Made by a program: the position numbers and the translations under genes
From: Populus alba
Lineage: Eukaryota; Streptophyta; Magnoliopsida; Malpighiales; Salicaceae
DNA length: 64,000 nt
Reading direction: 5' to 3'
Assembly: GCF_005239225.2 (NCBI RefSeq)
Contig: NC_133295.1
Location: 2,914,001 to 2,978,000 of the forward strand
Notes under the pieces: generated by a model
The model's database searches: none
What the model saw: the letters and a program-made list of their open reading frames with translations, nothing else
Told to the model about the DNA's origin: nothing
Shown here: in pieces, positions 37,371 to 49,048 of the stretch
Numbering within the stretch: the stretch's first letter is position 1
Layout: each line of letters starts with the position of its first letter

Positions 37371-37843
37371 TTATTTATAGAACGGCCGGTGAGATAGTTG
37401 TTCTGTAAAAACCTGGAAAATAAAGGACTGTGGAGCAAGTAGAGAATAGGGCAACCATGGAAGGTGTGTGGGGGGTGGAAGCGGGTGGGACAGAGAGATC
37501 AAAAAAGGGGCTATTCCAAGTCCAATTCCAAAGGCTCGTCTCCTCAAAGTGATTTGTTTTCTTCCCTCCCGTAAAGGTCGAGCACAGGGCAAAGGAGAGG
37601 GATATATGGTGCACACCCAGAGAGGCCTTTCCTTCTATTTAAAGCCCACAAATGCTAACTCCTTGTTATACATACTTACATTTCCTTGTTAGTCACAACA
37701 TTAAGCATCCATTCTTGCTCTGCTAACTCGTCTCCTCAAATTTGGTAATATTATCAATGCGATCTCTTTCTAATCTCACTTGAGAAATTACTGCTTTTAT
37801 TTTCTTCTAATTAACCATTCCTTTTTGTAGTTAATTTTAAGCC
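37371..37843 (+). promoter_or_regulatory. Promoter, leader and leader intron of MDGY gene 3
   Basis: This copy lacks the 42-bp repeats. Its upstream sequence is unrelated to that of copies 1 and 2 until ttctatttaaagc (TATTTAAA at 37,636-37,643). From there the leader cttgttatacatacttaca is shared. The predicted leader intron is 37,745-37,830. Confidence 0.65.
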
Positions 37844-38050
37844 ATGGATGGTTACATCCCACACCCCCCTGCACAAGACTCGGCCACATCAGCCTACTCC
37901 TCAGCTGCTAAGGGAGGGCTTGCTGGTGTCCTCGTCATGCTCCTTGCTATCGTAGTTTATGTATTCTTCAAGCGCCGAAAGTGCTCCGTGAGAATTGAGG
38001 TGGATGTTGAAATGCCAGAAAGGAGCGTCCATGGTGGAGGTGGACGTTGA
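37844..38050 (+). CDS. MDGY-family small membrane protein, copy 3 (68 aa), altered C-terminus
   Basis: The product begins MDGYIPHPPAQDSATSAYSS. The membrane segment is LAGVLVMLLAIVVYVFF, one leucine shorter than in copies 1 and 2, and is followed by a strongly basic KRRKCSVR. The acidic stretch EVDVEMPERSVH is kept. The end reads GGGGR because the 3' coding sequence has been tandemly repeated (37,997-38,114), and the second unit is one base shorter and brings in an early stop. The ancestral ending (HAGK type) is still visible out of frame in the third unit, before ctgggaaataag. The gene is probably functional if the last few residues are dispensable. Function unknown. Confidence 0.75.
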   Translation: MDGYIPHPPAQDSATSAYSSAAKGGLAGVLVMLLAIVVYVFFKRRKCSVRIEVDVEMPERSVHGGGGR

Positions 38051-38114
38051 AATGCAGAAAGGAGCGTCCATGGTGGAGGTGGACGTTGAAATGCAGAAAG
38101 GAGCGTCCATGCTG
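37997..38114 (+). repeat. 40/39/39-bp tandem repeat over the 3' end of MDGY gene 3
   Basis: Units start at 37,997, 38,037 and 38,076. The first has aaatgccagaaagg and the next two have aaatgcagaaagg. The lost base shifts the frame between units. Confidence 0.9.
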
Positions 38115-38479
38115 GGAAATAAGGAGGTAGCATGCAATAAGAAGTTGAAGCTAATTAAGATTCATACAAATGAGATTTTCCTAATCTTTCCATATTGTTT
38201 TTGTATTAATTGCAGGAATCCATGAAGTACCCGGATGCCTCGACTGCTCCTTTTTAGTTATATCGAACCGTTTTAATTTGTACTTTATATATAAATAAAT
38301 GATTGTGTGAATTTCGTGTTGTAATTAAACTTAATATTGAATTGTGTTGCTGCCACTGTATTTTAAAATTGTCATAGCAGATAATGAATTGTGGGCTTTT
38401 TCTTTATTTTTTATATTTTTTTAACTTTACTTGGAGTGGGGTTTTACTATTACCAATTTACTGTGTTGCTGCCACCTTC

Positions 38480-39110
38480 TTTTTTTTTGTGGGAGCCACG
38501 TGAATTTTCTTGTTTGCTGGGGCTTGCTTTAGGAGCTTTCTTTTTATAGTCTCTTGGTCGTCCATGAAACAAACACTCACCGCAACACTCACAGCCAAAC
38601 TCTTTGTTAAATTGATAGCAGATCCCACTCCATGTCAAACCGATGGTGTTTCGGTGCGTTGAGCGCCGGATCGGTGCCAACTGCATCTCCTCTGCGCGTT
38701 GATGAGGGCGGTTTTTCTCGTCGCCATCCAACGAGGGATGTCCAGTCTTTTTGCCTTCCGTTGCTTTCCCTTTTGTCTTTGCGCGACTTTCGCCGTTGGT
38801 GGAGTTACTAGTGGCGTGGACCTGGACAGTTGCGTTGGCTTCTGTGATCCATTGAGTCTGTCGGAGTTGTCGCTTTTCGTGTTCTTTTATTTTTTTTTCC
38901 CGATCCTGGCAGCTGGATCGTTTCATTGTTAACGGCTATGCCGTGGTTTGGTGGTTATGGTGGTAGCTGGTTCAATGGCTATGTTGGTGTTGGGCGTGCC
39001 ATGGCAGAATTGCGCTGGGCAGTTGGGTTTTTTTTTTTAGAGGGAGATGAGAATTGCCAGGGGAGATGGGTTGCGGTGGTGGTCCGTGGGTTTTGGCTCT
39101 GTTGAGTACA
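38480..39110 (+). repeat. GC-rich module segment, copy 3
   Basis: This is a rearranged version of the segment. The ctggggcttgctttaggagc phrase is followed by sequence not seen in copies 1 and 2 (38,560-38,640), then by the shared gcgttgatgagggcggtttt and ctatgccgtggtttggtggt blocks. A 158-codon antisense open stretch is not conserved in the other copies. Confidence 0.7.
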
Positions 39111-39366
39111 GAGGCATTATTCTTCTATTACAAAGAAAAAATAGCAACCTCGACCTGGAGGAAGGGAGAGACAGAAGGAGATTAAAATTATCGAGCTTGA
39201 CTGGTAATTTTCTTTGATTTTCTTGAATGGATCTTTAAATTAATTGTTTATTATTACCTATATTGGTTGGTTGGGAGCTCCTCCCCAGTGGAGGAGTGTT
39301 GCAGTGATGGGGCATGCTAATATCTATATTTTAATAACTGATTGGTTGAATGAAATGAATTGGCAG

Positions 39367-39534
39367 GCTATGGAAGCATTGGAAGCCATGCTTATGGATG
39401 ATGGTTTTAGAGGTGCTCCTCCCCTTCTTTCTTTTTGATTTTTTCAAAGTAAACAAACCAATGACATGCAATGGCAGAAATTCTTCTAGCGAGAATGGCC
39501 TTGATACTTCTTTCAAGATATCATATCTCCACAG
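39367..39534 (+). pseudogene. RWD-domain (RWDD1/GIR2-like) gene fragment, module 3
   Basis: Exon 1 relic 39,367-39,412 has lost about 20 nt, including the EQDMEIE codons. It reads EALEAMLMDDGFR and keeps the end that copy 2 lost. Exon 2 relic 39,478-39,534 lost a codon of EIHSS and others (FKIS-type core left) before acag|gttagg. Confidence 0.75.
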
Positions 39535-40027
39535 GTTAGGCTGTTCATCATGGTGTCGTGTTTTTTTCTCTTCCCCGGGGTTTGGTAATGCTTTTATGCC
39601 ATGCTCCTTTAGCTGTGCTGTTCTGGATTCTTAGCTCGATCAGTTTTATTTCCAGTGGGAAAAGGAGGTGAACATGGAGCTGTGAGTTCTATCAAGATCT
39701 ATATATGGTTTGCTGTGTATGCTTAATCTCCCTAAATTATTATTTTATCTGCTAAAGTTTGCCATGGAAATCGATTCCAACATGGCATCATAATTGATAG
39801 CAGCGAGCAAAACTTTGACCTCTAACACGTTTATTTTCTAACAACATCGATAGTTCTGTCATTAAGTTTCAAAGTTTCAATCCTTTTTATTTGGTTAAGC
39901 TGTCATCGTGATTGCCTTCATAATTAAGTTCCCTGTGTTCTTTTTTCCCCTGGCAGGTGTGGAGGGATCAGAGTGAATTTTGGGCTTTTGAGTGAGAATT
40001 CTATGTTTTTGTTTTTGTTGAATTTAG

Positions 40028-40123
40028 GATTTTCAAGAGCCAAGAGTTTACTTGACTGAGATCGCAGACTTGCTGATTATGGCATGGACTATTCTGGACA
40101 GAAATAGCAGACCATGCCTTCAT
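40028..40123 (+). pseudogene. Unidentified exon-like relic (DFQEPRVY type), module 3
   Basis: This is the third copy of the 96-nt relic. Its end reads ccttcatgc instead of ccttcaggc, so the splice-donor-like end is lost here. Confidence 0.45.
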
Positions 40124-40638
40124 GCAATTCTGAGCTCTTTTTTTTTTTCCAACAGAAAAGATAGCAAACAAGATCTGTGGCTGCTGTTGCACCGGGGCAT
40201 CCATTCCTTTTCTTTCTGAGATTCATGTTGACAGATTGTACAATCAAACACAAAATGCTTTATTCAGTTTCTCGATCACAGCCATGATTAAATTCTGCTT
40301 TGTGTCCGGTCCATTGATCTGTCCACCATTCTCATCCCTTTATTTTTGTTTTCTTTGCATTGTATTGGCATTGAAACCATTGCTCACATCCTATCGTTCT
40401 TCTTTCCTTTTTTTTTTTCTTGGATAAGGTTCACAGATACATGAGGTGATTATGGTGACGTGGTGATCACATAGTTGGCTTGCTCGAGATCAACAGCAGA
40501 ATTTCCGTTCTGTTGGTTTTAAATGAATACTTTGGTTTATGTTTTCTGTTTTTAACCAATCCATTTGCCACTTTGATTTCCACAATTCCATGGTGGGTTA
40601 CAAAACTATCAACGAATGACATTACCTACCTTTTGCAG

Positions 40639-40756
40639 GGAAACCGAGGCTGTCGGAGGACTGCAACTGCCACCCCAAATCGAGATTGTGGATGCAGCCG
40701 TGGTCTTCAACAACTTTTTGACAGCGACTGTGATGGAGATGGACCAAACCACTTAA
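40639..40756 (+). pseudogene. Unidentified exon-like relic (ETEAVGGLQLPPQIEIVD type), module 3
   Basis: The relic follows a perfect-looking acceptor (taccttttgcag) and reads ETEAVGGLQLPPQIEIVDAA onward to a stop after MEMDQTT. Related copies start at 56,818 and 58,377, both after tttgcag. Modules 1 and 2 lack the acceptor and the 5' part. I cannot name the source gene. Confidence 0.45.
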
Positions 40757-41119
40757 TTTTTGTGACGAGGATCAAGTAGGTTTACTTTGGATCCAGGCAA
40801 CCTTTTGGTTTTTCTGTGTAGGAGACATGTAATTGCTTTAAAGGATTTGAAGCAGCTCATAAAACTGATTTGTTGTTTTGATTTTTGATTTTGATGCGAA
40901 GAGCTGTATTTGGTAGTTTAAGACATGATTGAAATGCATGTCAGGTCAGGTCGATCTCCTAAAGCAACAATCACCGGTCAATGCATGCCTGTCAACAATG
41001 CAGTTGGCGCCGCGCCCCACTTATCCAGTCCCGTTGTGCCAGCATGCTCTAACCTTATGAAAAAGATTGTTTTTTTTTTTTTTTTTTTTTCCGGTTCTTT
41101 TTCTGAATAAAATTACTGA

Positions 41120-41600
41120 AGATAGACTGATGTCAATTTTCCATCTCAAGAAATTAAGAGATTATTTTCCATGTAAAATGCAATAAAACTGGAGTTCCTT
41201 CAAGTCATCTCCTTGACATTTTTATTTTAAACTCTAATTGCAATTGAAATTGCGAAAGCATTGCAATATTTTTTCAGATCAAATTCCTGCTTGTGCGCAA
41301 GGAAATGTTTCTTATAATTCAAAGGATTGGTAAGTTGCCTCATATTAGATTTTTTCAGCTCCAATATTTGTGAATTAGTCTCGCATTATCTACCACCAAA
41401 AATGTTTCCATAGAAGAGAGTTTTCTGCTAGGTACGGTTTTATTTCTCAAAAGACAATAATTTCATTGAAAACATCATCTCTCGATCAGGAAAAAAAAAA
41501 TAGCGAGAATATCATCTGATAATGGTTCCATAAAGGCCATAATATTTGATTTTCATATAAAAATAAGTAGGGATTGAAAATCAATTTCTCAAGTAAACTA
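41120..41600 (+). repeat. Distal module repeat and decayed tail, copy 3
   Basis: Phrases from the distal repeat (ctcaagaaattaaga, gttccttcaagtcatctcc) are followed by the tail (gctaggtacggttttatttc, caataatttcattgaaaac). This tail version is closer to those at 50.1 and 62.7 kb than to the 12.9 kb one. Confidence 0.65.
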
Positions 41601-41707
41601 AAAAAAAAAATGGCAAAAATTAAAAGCGTAGATTTTTAAAATACTTTCTCATTTTATATGAAAACAGTGAGATTGGGCAGTCGAATATATATTCGTGCTA
41701 TCCAAAT

Positions 41708-42324
41708 CAAAGTTGTCAATTCCGTTTCGGTAGGTGTTTTGTTTTTTTAATTGGAACGGAATGTTTCAGTTTTGGAGTGTTTCGGCGTGCCGTTTCGGGG
41801 TTGTACTGTTCATATATATATATATTCAACAAACATAATTCAAATTTAAGATAAATTAATTATAAATTATGCAATACAAACATAATACCAAACAAATATA
41901 ATTTCAAATTTTAAAATATTTCTAAATAGTCAAGATTAAATAGATCTTTAACTTAAAGTAATATAAACCATATATATTAGTGATAAATCTAATTTTAAAA
42001 AATTAATATCATTGTTAATGAAAATAGTAATAATAATTTTCAATATTATTATTAATATCATTGCTATTGAAAATAGTAATGAAAAAAAGCTTTTTATAAT
42101 CGGGTGGTTTAATTAATGAAATTGAGCAAGGTTCAATTTGATTCAATGGCTTTTCAAGAACGAAACGGAACATGTGGAATGAAACCGGAACGTTTCGGGT
42201 GGAATTTAGCCGAAAAATCCGGAACGGACCGAGATTTAAAATGAGATGAAATTTGTTCCGTTTTTGAATTGGTATGGAATGTTTCGGCCATTCCGAGCAG
42301 AACGGAACGGAATTGACAACCTTG
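41708..42324. mobile_element. Non-autonomous hAT-like element, 617 bp
   Basis: The left end reads CAAAGTTGTCAATTCCGTTT and the right end, reversed, reads CAAGGTTGTCAATTCCGTTC. Flanking 8-mers atccaaat (41,700-41,707) and atccaaac (42,325-42,332) match at 7 of 8. Internal sequence has many ggaacggaa / ttccgtt motifs near both ends. The terminal CAAGGTTGT is identical to that of the intact hAT at 25,739. No coding region. Confidence 0.85.
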
Positions 42325-42394
42325 ATCCAAACCCGAAGCATGCCAGTTAGCTACAATTTTGGCAGTTTTGTGTCCCTGTCGTGACTGTTTGTTT

Positions 42395-42575
42395 CTGTAT
42401 TATAAAAATATTTTTAAACAAGTTTAATTTTTTTTTATTAACTTTAAATTAATATGTTTTAAATATTTTCAAATCATTTTAATGTGCTGATGTTAAAAAT
42501 AATTTTTTAAAAATAAAAAAATATTAGTAACATACATTTTAGCACAAAAAATTATTTAAAAAACAACCAAAACTC
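42395..42575. repeat. AT-rich dispersed repeat copy
   Basis: The segment has the recurring pattern (tttaatgtgctgatgttaaa, then a-rich tail) seen at several places in the window. Confidence 0.45.
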
Positions 42576-43079
42576 TACTACTAAAAAAACTTATCTTTTA
42601 AGATCCTTTTATTTTCCCTTCCTTTCTTGTTTGAGAGAGAGACTACTGGATAGGATCATGGGATCGTAGGAAAAAGGTTTGTTTAATGCCTAGGAGAAAA
42701 GAAAACAATATAAAATTGAATCAGGTGACTGCTATGAATGTTAATAAATCCTTAATCTATGCTTCGTGCAGTTTAACTTCCTCATCATAATACTATTTTA
42801 CTCTAGCCCTTTACAAATAAAGAATAACTATATTTTTATCCTGTTCTTTTCACGAGCATCTGCTACCCGACGAATTGACTGACTTCCATAGCGCCAATAA
42901 TGTTATTTGATTGTTGCCAAAAAATGTGTTTGATATGTCTCTATTTATTTATTTTTTATTTTAAAAAATATTAAATTAATAATTTTTAATTTTTTTAGTA
43001 GTTGATCCTCCCGAATTACAAGAATCCTTATTCTAAATGGTTTTTCTTTTTATCCCAATGTTCAAATGTATCTTTTTTT

Positions 43080-44000
43080 TATTCATTTAATATTTCATCA
43101 AAAAAACATGTGGTCCCTTCTGTTTTTTTAATTAAATATTTTGGCCTACAATCTTATCCTTTTTATTCTTTAGTTATTGGATCTGAGAGAGGAAAGAATT
43201 GTTGAGAAACGGATAGGAGAGAGAAAATTAACTAATAACAATTTTTTTTTATGAAGAAATTAATTGGTTTTGGTGTTAATGAATTTTATTTAATAAAAAG
43301 AGTTTTATTTAAAAAGTTTTTTCTTTATTCTTTTTTTTTTAAAAAAAAGATCAAAAACAAAAAATTTTATCTTCCACTACAATATTTGAAGCTCTACAAC
43401 ACCTTCTTATATGCAGGACAATGTGTGTGGTATTTATAATGATGGCTTGTCGTGTGCCACCCATTCTTTTTTTTTTTTTTTTTGTCTTGTCTCTCCCTTT
43501 CCCTATTAAATTTTATGCTGGCCATTAAAAAAATATATACAATGTCATCTTATTTTATGACATTTCAAAAGGTGAATCTACATGAAAATAATAATTATTT
43601 AGAAGAGGCTATGTATATTATTAATTAAAAAAATTAATTAATCTTTAGAGGTAGCTCAACTGGTCAGGCCTTGAATTTTTTTTCTTTAATGGTCATGAGT
43701 TCGAATCTTCTTATGACCATGGGAGGCTTACATGGTCATTAACTTTAGGGTTTGTGGGATTAGTCGAGGTACACGGAAATTAACCAGAACATCCATTTTA
43801 ATAAAAAGTTTAATTAAAAAATTGTCATTGTTAGAATTGATCATATAATTAATTAAAAGATAGAGGAAATTTGGTGGATGCCTAGTTTAATTAATTAATT
43901 AAACCTTTTTAAATCAACATTAATTATATCTACAGATTAATTAAACTAGTTTAATTAATTCTATCTACATGAATTAATTAAACTAGTGTTTCATTAATTC
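43080..44000. repeat. Old duplicated block, partner of 17,560-19,080
   Basis: It shares ordered phrases with 17.56-19.08 kb (aaaacatgtgg, ttttggcc, ttagaagaggctat, gcctagtttaattaattaat). Inverted copies of ctagtttaatt/aattaaactag at about 43,930-43,990 could form hairpins. Confidence 0.65.
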
Positions 44001-44589
44001 ATGTAGATTCACCTTTTGAAATTATAATTTTTTGATCAAGATGCATGTAAAAGTGAATTTAGAGTATTAAAGCATAATCAACAAGAGAAGAGACAAGGAA
44101 AAGTAACTTCATGGGTGATGTTGATGTATTTGTTGATTAATTAATACATGGTATTGTTAATTATTGGAGGGTTATCATTGTACATGAAGACCAAAGCTAA
44201 AATTATTTTGACTAAAAACTCAGGAGGCTAAAAGTAGGCTAGAATTATTTTGACTAGAAACTCAGTAGGCTACAATTATTAGTCATTTTGACTAAAAACT
44301 CAGTAGGCTAAAATTATTTTGACTAAAAAGTGTAATTTTAACTAAATTTAATTTTAATTATAATTTGCATCCTGAATTTTTTTTAATCATTATTATGCAA
44401 TTAACATTTATTTTCAGTTTAGTTTGTCTTAGTTTCAAAATAATTTTTTCCTACAATGGTAGGCCTTGTAAAAAAACACATGTTAACCTTTCAAGATTAT
44501 TATTGCCCAAGCACAGAAAAAGATAAAAGGATGCAAAACTTTTAAGCGGAACAAGATTCTTCCTTTCCCTCTTCTTTTGCTTGGTGGGT

Positions 44590-44825
44590 TTAGACATTTC
44601 ATAAAGCGATAAAAGAAATTTAATTAACCGTTACTTTTCTTTCTTTCTTTTTGATTCTCGTAAATAATACATATTCTCTTACAAATATTTCTTTTCATAT
44701 TTTCATAAAAAAAAAAATGATAGGAGGATCAATAGCAAGTAATTAAAAAAATAAAAAAATAACTATATTTTTATATTCTGGCTAGAATATTGAACCCCTC
44801 TGATCAACGCCACGATCAAAGGGGT
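44590..44825. repeat. About 235-bp block duplicated at 47,985-48,220
   Basis: Both copies run from tttcataaagcgataaaaga through gttacttttctttctttctt to ccacgatcaaaggggttagc. The first copy is followed by a second partial repeat of the ggggttagcctggctagaat phrase. Confidence 0.8.
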
Positions 44826-44899
44826 TAGCCTCTTTGGATAACTATGTTTTCTTCCCCTCTTAAAAGGGGTTAGCCTGGCTAGAATAACTATGTTTTCTT

Positions 44900-47320
44900 T
44901 TTCCAGGTGTGCTGGCTTTAAAGTTGCTTAATCATTTAATTGTATTGAATTTTATTTATTTATTTTTAATTTTATTCATTGATATTTAATTTTTTTTTTA
45001 TCAAATTTAATATTTTTTCTTATTTCTATTTATTTTAATTTTAATTTTTTTAATTAAAAAAATAAAAAAAATCCATTCCATAATCATAAGCTCCTGGTAT
45101 TCTGGTTCGAGGTACCAACATTCTTAATAGTAAAATTACTTACAGTTTATTTTCAAAGAAATATAATAGCCATAATTAATGTTAAATTTCTATATATTTA
45201 GTTTTTAACATTAATGCCTACTTAATTAGATATTAGACTAGGATTTTAACTAATATCCTAACAGTGATGGAGGCAGCTTATCGGTGGAAAAGTTAAGGAA
45301 AAAGAGGGTTTATTTAGGCATATTTATTGAAAAGTAATTTTTTTAAAAAAATAAATTTTAGAAAAATGAATTATTTTTCAATATTTAATAGTGTAATTAA
45401 AAATAAGTTGGAAAACACTTTATAATATTTGGTTATGTCATGGAAAATGAGCTGAAAAATAACTTATTGATTTTTATTTTTTTCAAGTTTACTAAAATAA
45501 TAAGGAACAAATCTTATAAACTAAAAAGTTGAATGAGAATGAAATTGAAAAAAAAAATATAATTTTATAAATTATCTCAAATAAAATAAATAATAATCAA
45601 AATAATAAAGATCAAATCTAAAAAAATAAAAAAATTAAGAGATGAAGAAATTAAAATAATAATAATTAACATTTCATAAATTATTTCAAATAAAATAAAA
45701 AATAATCAAAAGAATGAGAATCAAATTTGATAGATAAAAAATTTCAATTAAAAAATAATAAGCAAAAAGCAAAATAAAAATGAGGATCAAAGTTAATATA
45801 AAAATTAAATTTTAAGGGATGAAATTGAAAAACAAATATTCAAAATAAAATATCCATAGCAATCAAAAGTTTGAGGACCAAATTTGATATAATCAACAAA
45901 TAATATGACATTTCTAAATTTTTTCACAACTTCTAGAAAGTGATTTACATTCAAAATAAAACGAGAGTGTTTTTTTTATTAATTTAACTAAAAAAATGAA
46001 TTTAAGCTAAAAAAATATCTAAATCTTTATTCATTAATTATAAAACCACAAAGTATTGTTTAAACTTCAAATCTATATATTAAAACATTAAAATCATGAA
46101 TTGTTTGTGTAAAGGCATAATAATTCCATTCCTATTCTTTTAATAAAAATAATGTCAGGCATACGAACATCTCCTTATTCATAAAATTAAGAGATTATTG
46201 ACTTTGCCGTAGTTTGAATGGAAAATATAAACAGAGCCAAGTAGTTTATATATATAAACAAAATTAAGTTAAATGGATACATGTGGACAGGATTAGGAAC
46301 TGTCCAATGGAAAAGAAATCAAAAGACGTGAATTTGGACCCCTGTGCTACTTTGTATAGATTCTTGTTGATGCTAAGAAGCCAGGTGCGTAGGCATAATA
46401 ATTTTCATGCCACTATAAGAGTCAAAATAGGGACCATATAATTCCAAGACCTCATTGAATTGATAGCATGGAAAGATTGAGGGATCCACTCTCTATCTTC
46501 ATTTGCTTTCTTTCTTTACTCGCACCGTCCGTGTCATCGCCGACACATGGAAAGAGAGAATCTCTCTCTCTAATTCTTAATTTATTACTATCTGCAACTC
46601 TATTTTGTTTATAGGTTGGTCAATTCTAAAATACAGATAAAAATAATAATAAAAAAAGCTCTTTGTTTGTTTATTATGCATTTCAAATAAAATAAAAAAC
46701 AGTTCAGAAGAAACTGTTGAGATTTTGTCCCTACTTTCCTTTTCTATTTTCTTTTTTTAGCATGGAGACTAAATCTACCTCTTCATGATAAATGCATTTC
46801 TCATAATTTAGACTGTAATCTGATTGATGGTTAAGAAAAGAACACGTCATTTTAACCATTTATTCATCCCTCCTAATTTTATGCCTTTTTTAGCTTATCC
46901 TTGTTGTATCGTGTTTTAGACCTAGTCTGGGGTTAAGTTGTTAAGTTATTTTTTGCATTTAAAACATCAAGATTATTTGATAACTCAACCAGTTTAAATT
47001 TGTTTAAAGTTAGATTGTTAACATCTAATTTTGAAATTCAAAATCATCTTATCCAAGACATGCATAAGAAAATCGAAACACATCATTTTAAAAAAAAATA
47101 TTTAACATAAATTGATGTTTTTACAAAAATAAAAATATGGATACTTGCTAAAAATAAACAATGCTTCCAAGCTTTAAGAGTTAAGAAACATCACGAGAGA
47201 GAAGAAAGAGTAAAAGAGGTTAAATTTTTGTTTAAAGGAAAGTTTTTTTTTTTAATTTTTTTTATATTACATTATTTCCGTACCCTTTATTTAATGTTTT
47301 CTTTCTTCTCTTCTGGTGCG
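44900..47320. other. AT-rich intergenic DNA with a possible MDGY leader relic
   Basis: No gene is supported. At about 46,160-46,192 the phrase acatctccttattcataaaattaag matches the MDGY leader (acatctccttattcacaaaa, then ttaagcatcc) with one or two changes, but neither promoter nor coding sequence accompanies it. Confidence 0.4.
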
Positions 47321-47434
47321 GCCTATTGTGTCTTATTCTTTGAATCTTGAAGTGTCTTACAAAGAAGATCCTTTATAACAAAGAAGATCCTGGGAAATAG
47401 CTTTGATTTATGCCTCACACACACAACACATTTT

Positions 47435-47565
47435 GAAGCGATGGTTAGAGGTATTAAGGCCACTCTCGCTAGAATGAATTTCTGCCATTGCAGATCATTG
47501 GTTCGTTTACTTTGAAAAAATAAGAAAGGGAGGAGCACCTCTAAATTCATCATCCATAACAAAAA
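47435..47565 (-). pseudogene. Inverted RWD-domain (RWDD1/GIR2-like) gene fragment
   Basis: On the minus strand the end of exon 1 (about 47,565-47,543) reads MDDEFR before a gtgctcc donor. This is the least damaged version of that exon end. Exon 2 starts at 47,481 after ggcag and reads EIHSSESGLNTSNHRFK before similarity is lost near 47,430. It is the only copy on this strand and has no other module parts beside it. Confidence 0.75.
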
Positions 47566-47984
47566 TGTGTTTGATATGTCTCTATTTATTTATTTTTATT
47601 TTAAAAAATATTAAAATTTTAATTTTTTTATATTAATATTAAAAATAAAAATTTTAAAAATACAACCTTAATATACTTGAAAAAAACAGCTACACCCATT
47701 CCTAAACACAGGTCGTTAATAAGTAAATAAAAATATAGCCAAATCATCGAAGGCACACCCACCAAGTGCTCAAAGAATAACTATATTTTTACTTTCACGT
47801 CCCCTCGATTTTAGCAAGCTTCTGGATTTGTAGTCTTGTATTTTGAAAAAAAGAAAGAAACCAAAAGCTGACAGCATGTCTAAATTTTGTGTTGGAGTAC
47901 AACTAATGTCTCCAACTCAACAATTTTACATTATGAACTTCAACTAATTATTATATATCTACATGTAATATATATGTAAAAAAA

Positions 47985-48220
47985 ATTTCATAAAGCGATA
48001 AAAGAAATTTAATTAACCGTTACTTTTCTTTCTTTCTTTTTTATCCTCGTAAATAATACATATTCTCTTACAAATATCTCTTTTCATATTTTCATAAATA
48101 AAACAAATAATAAGAGGATCAATTGCAAGTAATTTAAAAAACAAAGAATAACTATATTTTTATATTCTGGCTAGAATGTTGAACCCCTCCGATCAGCGCC
48201 ACGATCAAAGGGGTTAGCCT
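47985..48220. repeat. Second copy of the 44,590-44,825 block
   Basis: It is nearly the same sequence in the same orientation, ending at gggttagcctggctg, and is followed immediately by an unrelated open stretch. Confidence 0.8.
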
Positions 48221-48230
48221 GGCTGTTTAG

Positions 48231-48482
48231 CACCCCTTAAGATCTTTTCAGTACTGTCATGGCATTTGGAAAAGGCTCTCAGATATAAAAAACATCTGTG
48301 AGTTCTATGCCATCAAAATCCAACGTGAAATCGCTCGTGTAGTGGGAGGCAATCTATATTGTGCTCCGATCGAGAAGGATAGAGGTGACCCTACTTTCTC
48401 TTCGGGGAGGAAGGGCTACTATCAGCCTAGAAAGAAAAAGAAAGAGGAGACTCTTAGAAGAGGGGAAGCTCCTCGTTCCTAA
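48231..48482 (+). pseudogene. Unidentified 83-codon open stretch with protein-like composition and its own stop
   Basis: The frame is open from just after a tag at 48,228 to a taa at 48,480-48,482, without an ATG. It includes GIWKRLSDIKNICEFYAIK, VVGGNLYCAPIEKDRGD and the basic end YYQPRKKKKEETLRRGEAPR. The base composition is far more balanced than the surrounding AT-rich DNA, so it looks like the 3' end of an inserted coding sequence, possibly of organellar or retrotransposon origin. I could not identify it. Confidence 0.45.
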
Positions 48483-49048
48483 GGCAGCTTTTATCTTAGA
48501 AAGTCGCGTCTATAATAAATAATATCATGAAAATGAGAACATTTATCTCGTACTTGGAAAGCAAATTTCGCAGGGAGATAATATGAAAAATAATAATGTT
48601 AAAAGAAAGGGTTTTTTTTTTTTTTAATGTCGGAACGAAATATATGTTAATTAATTAACATTTCTATTTTTTTTTCTCGAAAATCTATGCTTCAACTTTG
48701 CTTTATAGCCAAAGATTTAATATATTAGTAACAATTAAATATTAATATAAATAATGTTTTAAATCTTATCTACAAGTGTAAGTTTTTGACTTAAAATAAT
48801 TATTTATATGATATTAAAGCTTATTATTTTATTTTAATTAATAAAAATTAAATAAAAAAATAGTGTGACTCCATGTAAATTGTAAAAGTAAAAAGATTTG
48901 ATTTGGAAATATATATTAAAAAAAGTAATATAAACTATATAATGTACTGTTGTAGGAGGATACTTAATTTTGAAGCAAAGCGACATAATGATTCACTGAG
49001 ATATATAGAGAGAGATACTGGAAGCATAGGTTAAAGTTTGTCCGGAAT

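Noticed and set aside
38450..38926. 158-codon minus-strand open frame in module 3
   Set aside because: It is antisense to the GC-rich module segment, is broken in the equivalent segments of modules 1 and 2, and has no recognisable domain.
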